From: Branchipolynoe longqiensis
Taxonomy: Eukaryota; Annelida; Polychaeta; Phyllodocida; Polynoidae
Direction: 5' to 3'
DNA: 64,000 nt
Assembly: GCA_030323885.1 (NCBI GenBank)
Contig: CM059193.1
Coordinates: 93,674,852-93,738,851, forward strand
Notes under the pieces: generated by a model
Database searches by the model: none
Told to the model about the DNA's origin: nothing
What the model saw: the letters and a program-made list of their open reading frames with translations, nothing else
Made by a program: the position numbers and the translations under genes
Part shown: positions 1 to 12,100 of the stretch, piece after piece
Numbering within the stretch: position 1 is the stretch's first letter
Layout of the letters: each line of letters starts with the position of its first letter

Positions 1-252
1 TATGATAGGGCAACTTACAGATTAACTTACAGATCCTCTTCTGGCTGATCTAGGCCCTATCGGGCCTCTAACAATACTAGCTCGTTATGGTAATAAAGAA
101 CTATTTTGTTGCATGCATGTGGAGGTGGACAGTGCCCTGAAGTCATATAGTGGGTGTCCTCTCGGATGTCTATCGAGCCTTCTACCAACAAGGAGTAATG
201 GAATGAAGCAGACCAATTGTCCGTGAATGAAATTTCCCCTGGTTCCTCCGGT

Positions 253-583
253 TCGGGACGTGGCTCAGGCAGTAGAGTGTCCACCTGTGAAGGTGTGGGT
301 CATTCGATCGATCCTGCTCAGTGGACCCATTTGCAGTTTGGGCTATTTTCCGTTCCAACCAGTGGTCCATAACTGGTTCATCAAAGACTGTGGTATGTGC
401 TGTCCAGTATGTGGGAAAGTGCATATAAATGACCCCTTGCTGCTTATCAGAAAGAGTAGCCTATGAGGCAGCGGTGGGTTTCCTCCAAAGAAATATGTCA
501 GATTGACCATATGTTTGACGTCCAATAGCCGATGATGATAAAAAGCACTGTGCTCTAGAGGCGTCATTAAATAAAACAAACTT
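253..583 (+). mobile_element. tRNA-derived SINE, family S2
   Basis: The left end reads like a Pol III promoter head, with a TGGCTCAGGCAGTAGAG A-box-like stretch and a degenerate B-box near 300. The body carries GACGTCCAATAGCC and the right end is TAAATAAAACAAAC. Other copies lie at 33240-33545, 38122-38438 and 44355-44662, all in the opposite orientation. I associate this repeat type with molluscan genomes from memory; that link is not proven here. Confidence 0.7.
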
Positions 584-832
584 TTCCCCCGGTTCCTCAA
601 TAAGTTTAGAACAAATGTGGACTATTAATTGCAGCAATGTTCTCTTTACGTTGTGCTCAAGACATGGCGATAAATGTGTGAAAATGACGTGTACTGACAT
701 TTTGCCAAGCTTCCAAGATTGTTTCTGTAATTTATATTGTATGCAGCCAATTTAAAGTAGTAAGATGCAATGGCCTCCCCGTATGAATCGCCACATACAC
801 AGGTGGGCGCGAGTCAGTTCACTGCATCAGAG

Positions 833-960
833 AGACGAGATAGCCTAATGGTTAGAACGCTTGCTACAGAATGGAAGAAGTGTGAGTTTGAGTCCCGGTC
901 TAGGCATGATGTTCCTCCATAGCAGTATATATATATATAGATATATATATATATATTAGT
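833..960 (+). repeat. tRNA-like SINE head followed by an AT microsatellite
   Basis: AGCCTAATGGTTAGAACG resembles an A-box and GAGTTTGAGTCCCGG a B-box, spaced as in a tRNA. The stretch is followed by an ATATAT tract at about 926-956. A clean acceptor stem and anticodon loop are not evident, so it is more likely a retroposed SINE head than a working tRNA gene. Confidence 0.5.
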
Positions 961-1009
961 TAGACGAATCTTACCTTGGTATAGATGATGGATAACTGTT
1001 GTTTTACCG

Positions 1010-1620
1010 AGGTATAAGCCTCGGATAGACGTGGGATAGGGAGAGGGAAGCACGGTGTCGGTGTACGCATAGCGTACACCTATGTCGGTGTACGCTATGC
1101 GTACACCGACATAGGTGTACGCTATGCGTACACCTATGTCGGTGTACGCATAGCGTACGTCGAGCGTATGAGCAGCGTATGAGCCATACGCCCAAAAAAT
1201 TTTGAGCATGCTAAAAAATTGTTTGGACGGACGGGCGTATGAGGGCGTATGCCGGCATATGCATAGCGTATGCGTAGCATATGCATAGCATATGACGGCG
1301 TATGGGTCGCAAATCCATACGCTAACGCCATATGCCGCAGTGTGACACCACTTTTACACAATGTTGGGGGTACGCCAGAGACACCCGGCGGGTGTCAGTC
1401 CAGCGTACCCCCAACCTATGCCGACGAACCCTAACCTATGGGTAACCTATGTCGGCGTACGCATAGCGTACCCCTAGCGTATGAGCAGCGTATGATCAAT
1501 ACGCTGCCAATTTTGAGCAAGGAAACAGGCTTGTTGGAGGATCGGCGTATGACGAGTGTATACGGCGTATGCGTAGCGTATGGCGGTGTATGCCGACGTA
1601 TGACGTAACCTTTACCATAG
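1010..1620. repeat. GCGTATG/CATACGC and GGTGTACGC word field
   Basis: Dense direct and inverted copies of GCGTATG and its complement, with GGTGTACGC blocks near 1050-1150, form many potential hairpins. CAGTGTGACACC near 1338-1350 resembles the terminal motif of the foldback elements elsewhere in the window, but no matching left end is clear. It is probably one or two decayed foldback elements. Confidence 0.55.
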
Positions 1621-1678
1621 AGCATGTGCCCTCAGCTGAAACTCCGAGTGCTAATGGTGATGTGAACAACAGCCTAAA

Positions 1679-2302
1679 GGCCCTGTCACATTACGGCGTA
1701 TGACAGGAGCGTATTGAAAACCTACGTAAGTCCTGCGTGTGCCGTCCTATCATGACATTTGGTGACCTATCGGGTGTTTTTGAGCCTATGCGTAACCTAT
1801 GAGGAGCGTATGAGAGCGTACTGTGACATTTGTTGACGGTTTTGATTGGCATATGGAACCTATGCGTAGTGTATGAGTCAAGATCGATGTCGAGACCTAT
1901 GGCATACGCTTGGAATATGCTGTGCATACGCTGTGCATACGCTAGGAGTACGCTCCCATACGTAACTTGTAGGTTATGCGTACGCTACATATGCTAGAGA
2001 TACACCGGTGACGCAAGTTGAGCGTATGCGTAACCTACGCCGGCGCACCCCTAGCGTACGAGGAGCGTACACCGGTGTACGAGGAGCGTACACCGGCGTA
2101 TGAGTAGCATATGAACCATACGCTCCCATAGGTCGAGATTTTTTGAGCATGCACAAACAAATTTGGACGGACGGACGGGAGAAAGCGTATGGCGGCGTAC
2201 AATGGCATACGCCGGCACATGACGGCCTATGCGTAGCGTATGGCGGCGTAATGCGCCGACGCCGCCGTACGCTCCCACAAAAAACCCTAATGTGACAGCC
2301 CC
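1679..2302. mobile_element. Foldback element with GCGTATG core
   Basis: The left end is GGCCCTGTCACATTACGG. The right end, read on the other strand, is GGGGCTGTCACATTAGGG. Between them GCGTATG and its complement recur many times in both orientations, so the element can fold on itself. No transposase reading frame is present. The ends match the group found at 14434, 47865, 52532 and 58889. Confidence 0.7.
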
Positions 2303-2303
2303 T

Positions 2304-3300
2304 TGACTGACCCACTCCCCATCTCCACGACGTATGCTTTGTACGACCGGGAAAATGTTGAAAACGTTGGATAGGCCCTAAAAACAATGCATTTAAATAC
2401 TTATTCATGGGTGATTTACTGTCTGTGCATTTCTTCTGCTACAGCGCAAAGCATCGTGACTTATTAATTAAATGAGAACAAACCTAGAGACACGAGGCTA
2501 CATACAAAATATATATTTTATTTGAATTTGAATGTTGGAGAAAGGCATGGTACATAAGATATTATTCATACAGTTTGTTTATTTGACTCCTCAGAGATCT
2601 AAGAATCCCAACTCACATTGTGGCATACCCGACAACCTGTCCAAGTGACATTCAATCGAACACTGTCCTCCTTAGCCAACCCTTTTAACCGACCGAGCAT
2701 TAATAATCATTGTGTACAATGCTTCATGGAGAAACAAACAAAAAAAAACATCTGAAAATATGAGAAATAAACTAAATTATGCCTAAATTGGAAATGAGAA
2801 GATTTGTGCCCATTCGTTCATTATTTGTCTCTTCTCAAATTGCATTCATTTGTTTAAATCAGGTGTTATTATAAGTATAGATATGCCCATAGGGAATACC
2901 ATTGGTCGTGCTAATTCTTATCATCATACATTGATATTAATATAATTTGAAAACAATAATACCATGAAGTAATAATAATTATGGTGAGCGCGGTTAATTA
3001 TCAGATATAAATACATGTAAATACATCGATTTAACATAAGGGGTGCTAATCTATTAGGACACTTTTTCAACCACCATGCACTTTTTTTTCCTTTTCCCAT
3101 ACACAAAGTAACAAATTAGGAGATATTCGTAATAAGAACGAAGATGACCCGCTGTCATATTTACACTACACTCAATTCTACATGGTTACACTTGCACCCA
3201 CCGTCTATAAAAAAAACCTGCTTATCTGTTTGCCCACCGTCACTTTGAGGTATCGCAAGCACTGCTTCTGAAAATTCCCCCACCCCCGCCCTAGGAATCT
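2304..3300. other. AT-rich stretch, no gene seen
   Basis: No exon with convincing splice sites, no RNA gene and no clear repeat boundary could be supported. It lies downstream of the last recognised liprin-beta exon and could be intron, 3' UTR or intergenic. Confidence 0.4.
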
Positions 3301-3316
3301 GTGGCAGGTGGGCGCA

Positions 3317-3785
3317 ACTTTAGCATGCGGTCTACCTGGCCATTTACACATTAGCATGCGGTCTAACTGGCCATTTACACTTTAGCATGTGTTATACCTG
3401 GCCATTCACACTTTAGCATGTGGTATAACTGGCCATTTACACATTAGCATCCAGTCTACCTGCCCATTTACACTTTAGCATGTGGTCTACCTGGCCATTT
3501 ACACTTTAGCGTGCGGTATACCTGGCCATTTACACTTTAGCATGCGGTCTACCTGGCCATTTACACTTTAGCGTGTGGTCCACCTGGCCATTTACACTTT
3601 AGCGTGTGGTCCACCTGGCCATTTACACATTAGCATGCGGTCTACCCGGCCATTTACACTTTAGCATGTGGTCTACCTGGCCATTTACACATTAGCATGC
3701 GGTCTATCTGGACATATACACTTTAGCATGTGGTCCACCTGGCCATTTACACTTTAGCGTGCGGTATACCTGCACTTTACCCCTA
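3317..3785. repeat. 31-bp tandem array
   Basis: About 15 units of the type TTAGCATGCGGTCTACC followed by TGGCCATTTACAC repeat every 31 bp. Substitutions are frequent (CATGCGG/CGTGTGG/CATGTGG). A short inverted fragment (AGTAGACCGCACGCTAAAG) lies outside the array at about 3860. Confidence 0.85.
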
Positions 3786-4039
3786 ACCCCTAATGCTAAC
3801 CTTAAATGTGTGGAGCATACTGATGTGGGTGTTCGTTGATGTAGCTCACACGCTAGCAGTAGACCGCACGCTAAAGTAGCACCATCACCATTCATATCCC
3901 CACATGGCGGCACACAACACTGGCTGTGACTGGACACAAAGGTCCGTATAGAATCAGTTATATAAAATAGCACCAATCAGGCTGGTCCCCAGGACCACCT
4001 GACTCCACAGCTCACCCTTACCTAAATCCAAGTTAGACA

Positions 4040-4375
4040 GCGCACACTTTTGAAGTCCAGCTCAAAAGTTTTAAAGCCCACCACGCCTTGTCAGCCAATG
4101 TTTTCAGACCTCACTGACATCTCCACAACACAAGACTCAAAAGTTTAAAATCCCGCCGCAGCCTGTCAGCCAACGTTCTCAGACCTCATCGACATCTCAA
4201 CAACACCAGACTCAAAAGCTTTAAATCCTGTCAGGCCCTGTCAGCCAATGTTTTCAGACCTCACCGACATCTCCAGAACACCAGACTCAAAAGTTTAAAA
4301 TCCCACCATGCCCTTTCAGCCAATGTTCTCAGACAAGTCGCACCGACATCTCCAGAACACCAGACTCAATTCAGG
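4040..4375. repeat. Tandem array of about 75 bp, four units
   Basis: Units begin with CTCAAAAGTTTAAA near 4061, 4138, 4211 and 4288, and each includes TCAGCCAATGTTTTCAGACC and GACATCTCCA. Two further CTATTGGTTCAGTCAGT/CTACTGGTTCAGTCAGT copies follow at about 4386 and 4427. Confidence 0.75.
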
Positions 4376-4756
4376 CCAGATTCCTATTGGTTCAGTCAGT
4401 GTCCATTCTTAGAACACTGAGATTCCTACTGGTTCAGTCAGTATCCATTCTTGGCACACCGAGACATCTTTGTACCACACCCCAAACCTTAAGTTAAAAA
4501 CCGAAAGATTAAATTGAAAACACTCCCCTTGCGAAGCTGATATTTCACATGGCGGTTTTATTGATATTGTTTCTATTTGGGTACTTTTAGAGGGTTTTAC
4601 TTCCAAGGAACATCTAGGGGCATATCACGACCGATACCGAGTTGTGACAGTGCGTACCCATGCCGATCTCATCCTCACTGTGCCAGTGCGCCAGTGCACA
4701 AGTTGCTAAGACGTAAAACCCCAATGAGCAAAACACTAGAGTTGTCAAATACAATA

Positions 4757-5003
4757 TGACCATCAAGGTGTTTAGAACTTTGCAACAGTGTTTAGAACTT
4801 GGTTTACTGCCTACTAGTGTTTAGAACTTCGATAGCCGAGTTTTTAGGAACTCTGATGCTAAGTGTTTAGAATTTGGATACCAGAGTATTTAGAATTTCA
4901 ATTATGGATATCAGTAGTATTTAGAACGTAGATATCAGTGTTTAGAATTGTGGATATCAGAAGTATTTAGAACTTAGATAACCGAGTGTTTAGAATATGG
5001 ATA
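4757..5003. repeat. Degenerate GTGTTTAGAACTT array
   Basis: GTGTTTAGAACTT and GATATCAG/GATACCAG words alternate at roughly 24-30 bp spacing for about 245 bp. The array abuts a MITE-1 copy beginning at 5012. A few related words recur at 5365-5410 on the far side of that MITE, so the MITE may have inserted into the array. Confidence 0.65.
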
Positions 5004-5011
5004 TCAGATCG

Positions 5012-5363
5012 TTAAAGTTGCATAGTCCGATGGTTTTGAGTTTCTGTCATTTTTTTCTGAGATAAATATATTAAATTGGTTGTTATAAGCTGCCTTACTT
5101 TCGTTTGAAGTAATTTTGATTAAAATTTGTTTGAGATATTTGCAGTGCAAACATGTCAAATTAGTTTTGGCAAAGCACGCCAAAGCTTTGACACCATAGG
5201 TGTCTGCAGTAAACGGTTATATTGCATTGGCTTAGTATGCTCTTCTATGGGGCAACAAATGCTTAATAAGTGTATCAATATTTAAGTTAGATATGTGGAA
5301 TCAAATCTAGATAATTGTTTTGGTTTTGAAAATTGATGCTTTTATCGGGCTATGCATCTCTAA
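5012..5363 (-). mobile_element. MITE-1 (TTAA-flanked, TIR AAGTTGCATAGTCCGATG)
   Basis: The copy begins TTAAAGTTGCATAGTCCGATG and ends with a degenerate complement, ATCGGGCTATGCATCTCTAA. Seven further substantial copies occur in the window. Several have TTAA at both termini, which fits a piggyBac-type TTAA target duplication. There is no transposase. Confidence 0.75.
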
Positions 5364-5548
5364 GAACTTGACTACCAGTGGTCAGAACTTGGATACCAGT
5401 GTTTTACACTCAGATAACAATATTTTCACAGAGGAGTGTTTTGAACTTACTACACCTGTCTGCAGACAAGAAGCCCTGCAATGAGAGAACACACTTGACT
5501 TTGTTGTACGTGATTTTGGTGCTCATTCATCGAAAGTGTACTATCAAG

Positions 5549-5628
5549 AATGACTGGGTTGGTTGGTTTGAGTTTTACGTCCTGGCAACATCTAAGGTCA
5601 TATCAGGACTGGACAACAATGACTGGGT
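5549..5628 (-). mobile_element. 5'-truncated SINE-1 insertion with 11-bp target duplication
   Basis: Only the last ~55 bp of SINE-1 are present (TTTTACGTCCTGGCAACATC...). They are bracketed by identical AATGACTGGGT copies at 5549-5559 and 5618-5628. The perfect duplication shows a retroposition event that was truncated at its 5' end. Confidence 0.85.
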
Positions 5629-5793
5629 GACATTGCTTTTGTGACAGTGTCCTTCATTTCACACCTTAAGTCACACCCATCACAGGTGTCACTTACCCCA
5701 GCACTTGCTAATAGTACAGTTCACTTTCCACTTGTCTTGCATATCTCACCGCCTCTGCCTTATTTGACTACAATCAGTACAACTTTCAATGTC

Positions 5794-6222
5794 TTAAAGT
5801 TGCATGGTCCGATGGTTTTGAGTCTGTTATTTTCTGAGATAAATATATTAGGTTGATTGTTATAATCTACCTTACTTTAGTTTGAAGTATCATTTATTTT
5901 AAATGGCTAGCTTTTGAGATATTTGAAGTGCAATGCAAAATTTGAAGTGAAATGCAAAATTAATTTAGGCAAGCATGCCAAAACTCTGACACTATAGGCT
6001 TCTGCAGAAACAGGTTCTATTAAATTGCCTATTCACTTATATGTGGCAACAAAAGTTTGATAAGTGCACCAGTATCTACGTCAGATATGTTGGTTGGTTG
6101 TTGGGGTTTTACATCCTGTCAACATCTAAGGTCATATCAGGACGGCAGATATGAAGAATCAAATGTAGATACTTGCTTTGGTTTTATAAATTTGATGTTT
6201 TCATTGGACTATGCAACTTTAA
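5794..6222 (-). mobile_element. MITE-1 copy containing a nested SINE-1 tail
   Basis: The ends are TTAAAGTTGCATGGTCCGATG and CATTGGACTATGCAACTTTAA. A truncated SINE-1 tail (about 6090-6145) is inserted inside, flanked by CAGATATG at 6082-6089 and 6146-6153, so this MITE is older than that SINE insertion. Confidence 0.8.
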
Positions 6223-6419
6223 TAATACCTCACCCACAAACACACACACCACACATAACACCAGGGGGCGCGGCGGTGATGGTGGAGCTAGGAGCGCACA
6301 TATGGGTCCCTCTGAGCTCATGCGCAGGACGCTGTGAACCAGGACGCTGTGAACCAGGACGCTGTAAACATGAGCACATAGGAAACTTCCCCTTGGAAGA
6401 GCATTCTACGAGGCAGGCG

Positions 6420-6580
6420 GACACCCGGACACGTCATAGGCCACGTGACGTCACACACGTCATGACACGTGTAGGCGACATCACTTTTGATGACACGTGA
6501 CGTAGCGAAACCATAAACTGTCTCGTCTGCTGTGACGTCATCTGTCGCATCTCATACGTCTGACGTAGGAACGTCATCCA
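6420..6580. promoter_or_regulatory. Cluster of CRE-like and E-box-like motifs
   Basis: In 160 bp there are several ACGTCA half-sites, full TGACGTCA motifs in CACGTGACGTCAC and GTGACGTCATC, and CACGTG/ACACGTG cores. Such sites bind bZIP and bHLH factors in known promoters. The same words also make up the foldback element at 58889-59656, so this may be transposon debris instead of a regulatory element. Confidence 0.35.
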
Positions 6581-7269
6581 AGAACTTATCCTTTGCAAGC
6601 ATTGTCTGGAAAAACACCAAGTGCATCATATTAGTGAACGGTCTTTCTTAGCGTTGTATTTTTGTTATCTAAATCTAAGGCCCTGGTCTAACTACGCGTC
6701 TTAGATCTAGTGAACATACATCTAGGATATAGCGGTGACATAATTAATGCTCAAACATAAGGCCGCAATGCTGCGCTTATACACCTAGAAATAAAAATGT
6801 ACACAACTTAAAACTAGACGCATTAGTCTATTCCAAGCACTGAGTAAATAATATAATATAATAAAATCAAATGACAATCGCAATATAAAAAGAAAAAGCC
6901 TAATGCTAAGCATCTATCACGTGGTCTCTTACATAACAGCTCATGGCATCTTAAAAGTAGTTTCGAAGTTGTTTAAGGACCCACCGGTCATGACAGAGTC
7001 GAGTATCTAGGTCGCAGGCTTTCAAAGGAAGATCAAATCTCAATTTCACAATATTGCAATTATTCAGGAAAAGGAGTTATTCAACATAAAACTATTACAT
7101 ATATCAGGAAATGTGGCTTGTTGTTTATTTTGGTCTGTTTTGGGAAGATCCAAAGAAAATCACATTTAAAGATAAATCTCAGCTGGTAATTACTCAATTA
7201 CTTGGATTGTTGCACATCATTGTTAGAGAGGCTGAACCCTCACTTACTGCGATATTCACAATTTCTACA

Positions 7270-8265
7270 TGGTTAATATACAATGAAAACATTGAGTTTG
7301 TGACCAATTAAAACACGGCTACATTTGCGCTGCACTGTTCCATATACAATGAAAACATTGAGTTTGTGATCAATTAAAACACGGCTACATTTGCGCTGTA
7401 CTGTTCCATATACAATGAAAACATTGAGTTTGTGATCAATTAAAACACGGCTACATTTGCGCTGCACTGTTTCATATACAATGAAAACATTGAGTTTGTG
7501 ATCAATTAAAACACGGCTACATTTGTGCTGCACTGTTTCATATACAATGAAAACATTGAGTTTGTGATCAATTAAAACACGGCTACATTTGCGCTGTACT
7601 GTTCCATATACAATGAAAACATTGAGTTTGTGATCAATTAAAACACGGCTACATTTGTGCTGCACTGTTCCATATACAATGAAAACATTGAGTTTGTGAT
7701 CAATTAAAACACGGCTACATTTGTGCTGCAGTTTCATATACAATGAAAACATTGAGTTTGTGATCAATTAAAACACGGCTACATTTGCGCTGCACTGTTT
7801 CATATACAATGAAAACATTGAGTTTGTGATCATTTAAAACACGGCTACATTTGCGCTGCACTGTTTCACATACAATGAAAACATTGAGTTTGTGATCAAT
7901 TAAAACACGGCTACATTTGCGCTGCACTGTTCCATATACAATGAAAACATTGAGTTTGTGACCAATTAAAACACGGCTACATTTGCACTGCACTGTTCCA
8001 TATACAATGAAAACATTGAGTTTGTGATCAATTAAAACACGGCTACATTTGCGCTGCACTGTTCCATATACAATGAAAACATTGAGTTTGTGATCAATTA
8101 AAACACGGCTACATTTGCGCTGCACTGTTTCATATACAATGAAAACATTGAGTTTGTGATCAATTAAAACACGGCTACATTTGCGCTGCACTGTTCCATA
8201 TACAATGAAAACATTGAGTTTGTGATCATTTAAAGCACGGCTACATTTGCGCTGCACTGTTCCCT
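7270..8265. repeat. 66-bp tandem array, about 15 units
   Basis: Units of TATACAATGAAAACATTGAG... through GCGCTGCACTGT repeat every 66 bp with very few differences, which implies recent expansion or homogenisation. Because 66 is divisible by 3, long reading frames appear on the minus strand (22-residue periods). They have no initiation context or family similarity and I do not call them genes. Confidence 0.9.
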
Positions 8266-8399
8266 AAACAGGTTTCACATCATTCGGCCAGTGCCAGGCT
8301 TGGGACGCGTGGCTGGGTGGGGCTGATGCTGGGTTTGATTGCATCCAGCCAACATCTAAGGTTTTGGATTCAATCAATCGATCAAACATCTAAGGTCAT

Positions 8400-8885
8400 A
8401 TCAGGACGGTGCGGGGCTGATGGTGGAGCTGATGCTGGGTCTGCTGCTGGGTCTGATGGAGGAGTGGATGCTGGGTCTCATGCCGAGGCTAGTGCTAGAT
8501 CTGATTCTGGGGACAGTGCTGGTACCGGGAGCCATTACCGAAGCTGGAGGTTGTGGCTGGTACTTGTGCCAGAGCCGATGCAGGTGCCGGGGCTGAGGCT
8601 GGGGGTTGGAGCTGGAGGCTGGGAGCTAGAGGTGGAGGTGGAGGCTGGGAGGTGGAGGCTGGCAGCTGGAAGCTGGAAGGTAGGGGTTGGGAGCTGGAGG
8701 TGGAGGCTGGGAGCTGGAGGAGACTGGGAGGAGGCTGGAGCTGTAGGTGGAGGCTGGGAGCTGTATGTGGAGGTTGGGAGCTGTATGTGGAGGCTGGGAG
8801 CTGTATGTGGAGGCTGGGAGCTGGAGGCTAGGAGCTGGAGGCTGGGAGCTGGAGGAGGGGGCTGGAGGCTGGAGGCTGGGGACCG
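8400..8885. repeat. G-rich minisatellite, GGAGGCTGGGAGCTG-type
   Basis: From 8400 to 8530 GCTGATGCTGGGTCTG words recur. From about 8590 to 8880 units of roughly 18-21 bp (GGAGGCTGGGAGCTG plus GAGGT or TATGT) form a strongly purine-biased + strand with many GGG runs. The array begins about 65 bp past the donor of the liprin-beta exon at 8949-9140, so the nascent transcript would carry the C-rich complement. Confidence 0.8.
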
Positions 8886-8948
8886 GTGCAGTGGCTGTAT
8901 GGGCTGCGGACAGGTATTTATTAAAGCAGGGTGCAGGCTGCATCTCAC

Positions 8949-9140
8949 CGTTAGTGTGTTGATCTCATGTGAGTATGCGCCTATCTCCTTGGCCGCCTTC
9001 TCGTCCTTCTGTTTTTCCGCCCCGCCCGACTTGCCCTTCCACCCGCTCGTGTCACTCACACCGTTCATTGGGCACACAAAGTCATCCAGGTCAGGGTCCG
9101 ACCGAGTCCGGCGGTGGCCAAACAAGCCAAACTTCTTCAG
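8949..9140 (-). CDS. PPFIBP1: Liprin-beta exon: tail after SAM3
   Basis: The acceptor is TTTGCAG at 9141 and the donor is GTGAGA at 8948. The 192 bp (64 codons, phase 0 at both ends) encode [18 protein letters not shown], then DDFVCPMN and a Lys/Gly-rich stretch, ending [12 protein letters not shown]. In family members this tail precedes a short last exon starting with a Met-Leu motif. That exon was not found to the left, so it is either too short to recognise or outside the window. A 294-codon + strand frame overlapping this exon is a shadow. Confidence 0.92.
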
Positions 9141-12100
9141 CTGCAAAGGGCAAAGACCAATCTTATCAAGACTCCTCAAGGTCAGAGGGCCGGATGATTA
9201 GCGTTTCTGCCTTGGTTTGAAACAAAAGCTGCTTCACCATTTCCAGACCTTTCAAAATGAATCTCCCTACTTTAACTTGAAACTGGCACCGGGTTAATTT
9301 CTCTTCTATAATATTAATAAGGAATAATTTGTAACAATTTTCCGAAAATAAACATTACCTACAAATATGTTTTTCCAGGGTTTAAAAAAAAGAGAAAGTT
9401 TTATTTCAATATATTTGCTGTTAGCTACATGATGGTAGACCCATTAATGAATAATTTTGTCAGATTTAAAAGCAGATCCCACTGTTCTCAGTACAATAGT
9501 ACCTGTCTTCAACAACCTGGTCATCTGCGAACGTCCACCATGTGCAAACAATTTTTCAACATACAAACTATTTTTGTTCTAACATTGGAGGGACAGTTAA
9601 ATGAGACAAAAAGAGTTTTCAGATTGGAATAAATTGTCCTCGCATGGCAGGGGTTCGCCGATCATCGGAGTCGCTGAAGAGAAGTACTATTGAATAATCG
9701 GTTTACACCTAAAGTACTCTTTTATAACTTATATAGCATATAACGCTGCCAGTACTCTTTGATCACTTATACAGCATATAATACTGCTGGTACTCTTTAA
9801 TAACTTATATAGCATATAACGATGCTGATACTCTTTAATAACTTATATAGCATATAATGATGCCGATACTCTTTAATAACTTATATAGCACATAACAGCA
9901 GTATTATATGCTATATAAGTTATAAAAGAGTACCGACAGTATTATATGCTATATATGTTATAAAAGAGTACCGGCAGTGTTATATGCTATACAAGTTATT
10001 AACCAGTACCGGCAGTGTTATATGTACTGTGCCGGTACTATTTTATAACTTAGATAGCATATAATACTGCCGGTACTCTTTAATAACTTATATAGCATAT
10101 AACGCTGCCGGTACTCTTTTATAACTTATATAGCATATAACAGTGCCGATACTCTTTTATAACGTATATAGCATATTACACTGCCGGTACTCTTTAATAA
10201 CTTATATAGCATATAATGCTGCCGGTAGGCTTTAATAACTTATATAGCATATAATGCTGCCAGTACTCTTCAATAACTTACATAACATATAACGCTGCCG
10301 GTACGCTTTTATAACTTATATAGCATATAACAGTGCCAATATTCTTTTATAACTTATATAGCATATAACTTAGCAGCAGCTCTTAAACATAAGGAGCGCG
10401 ACTTTAAATACTGCTATCTGGGTGGAGGGCATCTTGAAATCTGAACCTAGTCGCTCTAATAATTGCACTTGGGGGCGAAATGTCCCGCCATATCGGCTTT
10501 GTACGCATTAAGTGTGCTTACTTAGCAGGAATGTGGGTATAGCTTAAAATAAGAAAAAAAAGAAAAAGTTCACCAATCAGGGAAGCATGCGAACAGCAGA
10601 CTCAAACTGACGGGTGTGAAGCCGACTCTAGGGTTAAATCTTGAGCACATTGACACTGGATGTCTTATCAACGGTTAAACATCCAAACCCAACAAACAAT
10701 GTGTTAAGATACACAAAGGATAATTAAGACAAATTCAAAAGAAGTTCAAAAGAAAAAGAAAAAAAAAGGAAGAAAGAAAGAAAAAGATTAGATCTAGCTC
10801 TAAGTGTTTAATTGAAAATCACGCCAAGTGATTTAATAGGTTTTAGTTTTTAGGAAAAAGCTATATAGCTAACTGTATTTTGTTGTTGTTTCTTTTGTCC
10901 AATTTATTTCCACAATATGTGCACATCAACTAGTCCAGTATATCTATACATCTTAAGTAAAATAAACTATCCCTTTCCTTTCAATGCACATATACCATAT
11001 TTGCCATTTAAATTTGACACATAAAAGATAGTTCATAATTAGTGGACAAAAATATAAAAAATCCACAAAGACACATAGCTCATCAATATCGGGTTTAGCA
11101 ATCATCATCCCAGTTTGAAACTGGAATCCAATATTAGTGCCAATAACACAAAGTGCCAATAATGCCAAGTGCCAATAACGAATGCCAAGTGCCAAATCTG
11201 AGTGGGGAAACAGGGGTGACAAGATACCCCCAGCGCCGACAAATACTGACATTGGAAGCTGCTTTTCCACTGAAAATTCAGATCTTAGATAATAAAGAAA
11301 AGAAAGAAAACAATTAATAAAAAGAATTAATTAATTCACTTCAACAGTAGATAAACATCTATTGAAAAGCCTTATTTTTCAAAAGAAAAGAAAAAAAAAG
11401 AAGAAAAAAACACAATAAAAAGAATTAATTAATTAATTCAACAGTACATCTTTTAAAAACGCACATATATTACAATTTCTATATTTAACGGCAATATTCC
11501 GATGTAAGATTTCAATTTTATTTTGGCTGTTCAGAAATATTTGAAGATTTTCGGCACAAAACCATGTAAACACTAATTGAAAATTGAATTAAAATAACAG
11601 ATTTTTACCTGAAAATAATCGTAATTCTCACTAATTCCACTTTTCTTGTGATGACATGATTATGGAGCGATGAACAAAAAAGTAGGAATGTAAAAGAATA
11701 AACCTTTTGAATGTTTGATTCCGATGTTTATGTCAATTTTTAGATTGGCGTTTACGCGGTTTTGCGCCTGAATTCTTCATTTATAAAGAACTCTCGATTG
11801 AATGGAACAATTGGAAATAGCTAATTGCATCGCATGAATAAAGATTCAGTAGTCTGACAAATTGCAAATAATTTAGAAATAGATATTGCAGATACTTTAG
11901 AAATAGGACAAACTAAATTACAATCCATAATGGCATTGAACATTCTTCACTTGCTCCCAACGTCAGATTGTGTCGGCAATGTCACAAACCATTTGGGGTT
12001 TCCGGCCGCAAGCCAACCTTTTTAATGGGAACAACCACTTGGGCTACCTGTGCCGGGATCTCCACTGCTATATTGGTCATGACCTGGAAGATTAGGACTT

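Noticed and set aside
3317..3785. CRISPR-like array
   Set aside because: The repeats are contiguous with no unique spacers, the unit is degenerate, and the genome is eukaryotic. The same reasoning applies to the 38-, 39-, 48- and 66-bp arrays.
7273..8257. Two 164-180-codon minus-strand frames with a 22-residue repeat
   Set aside because: The frame follows from the 66-bp unit length of a tandem array. There is no family resemblance, signal sequence or splice context.
8317..9201. A 294-codon + strand frame
   Set aside because: It covers a G-rich minisatellite and the antisense of the liprin-beta tail exon. Gly/Trp/Glu-rich low-complexity product.
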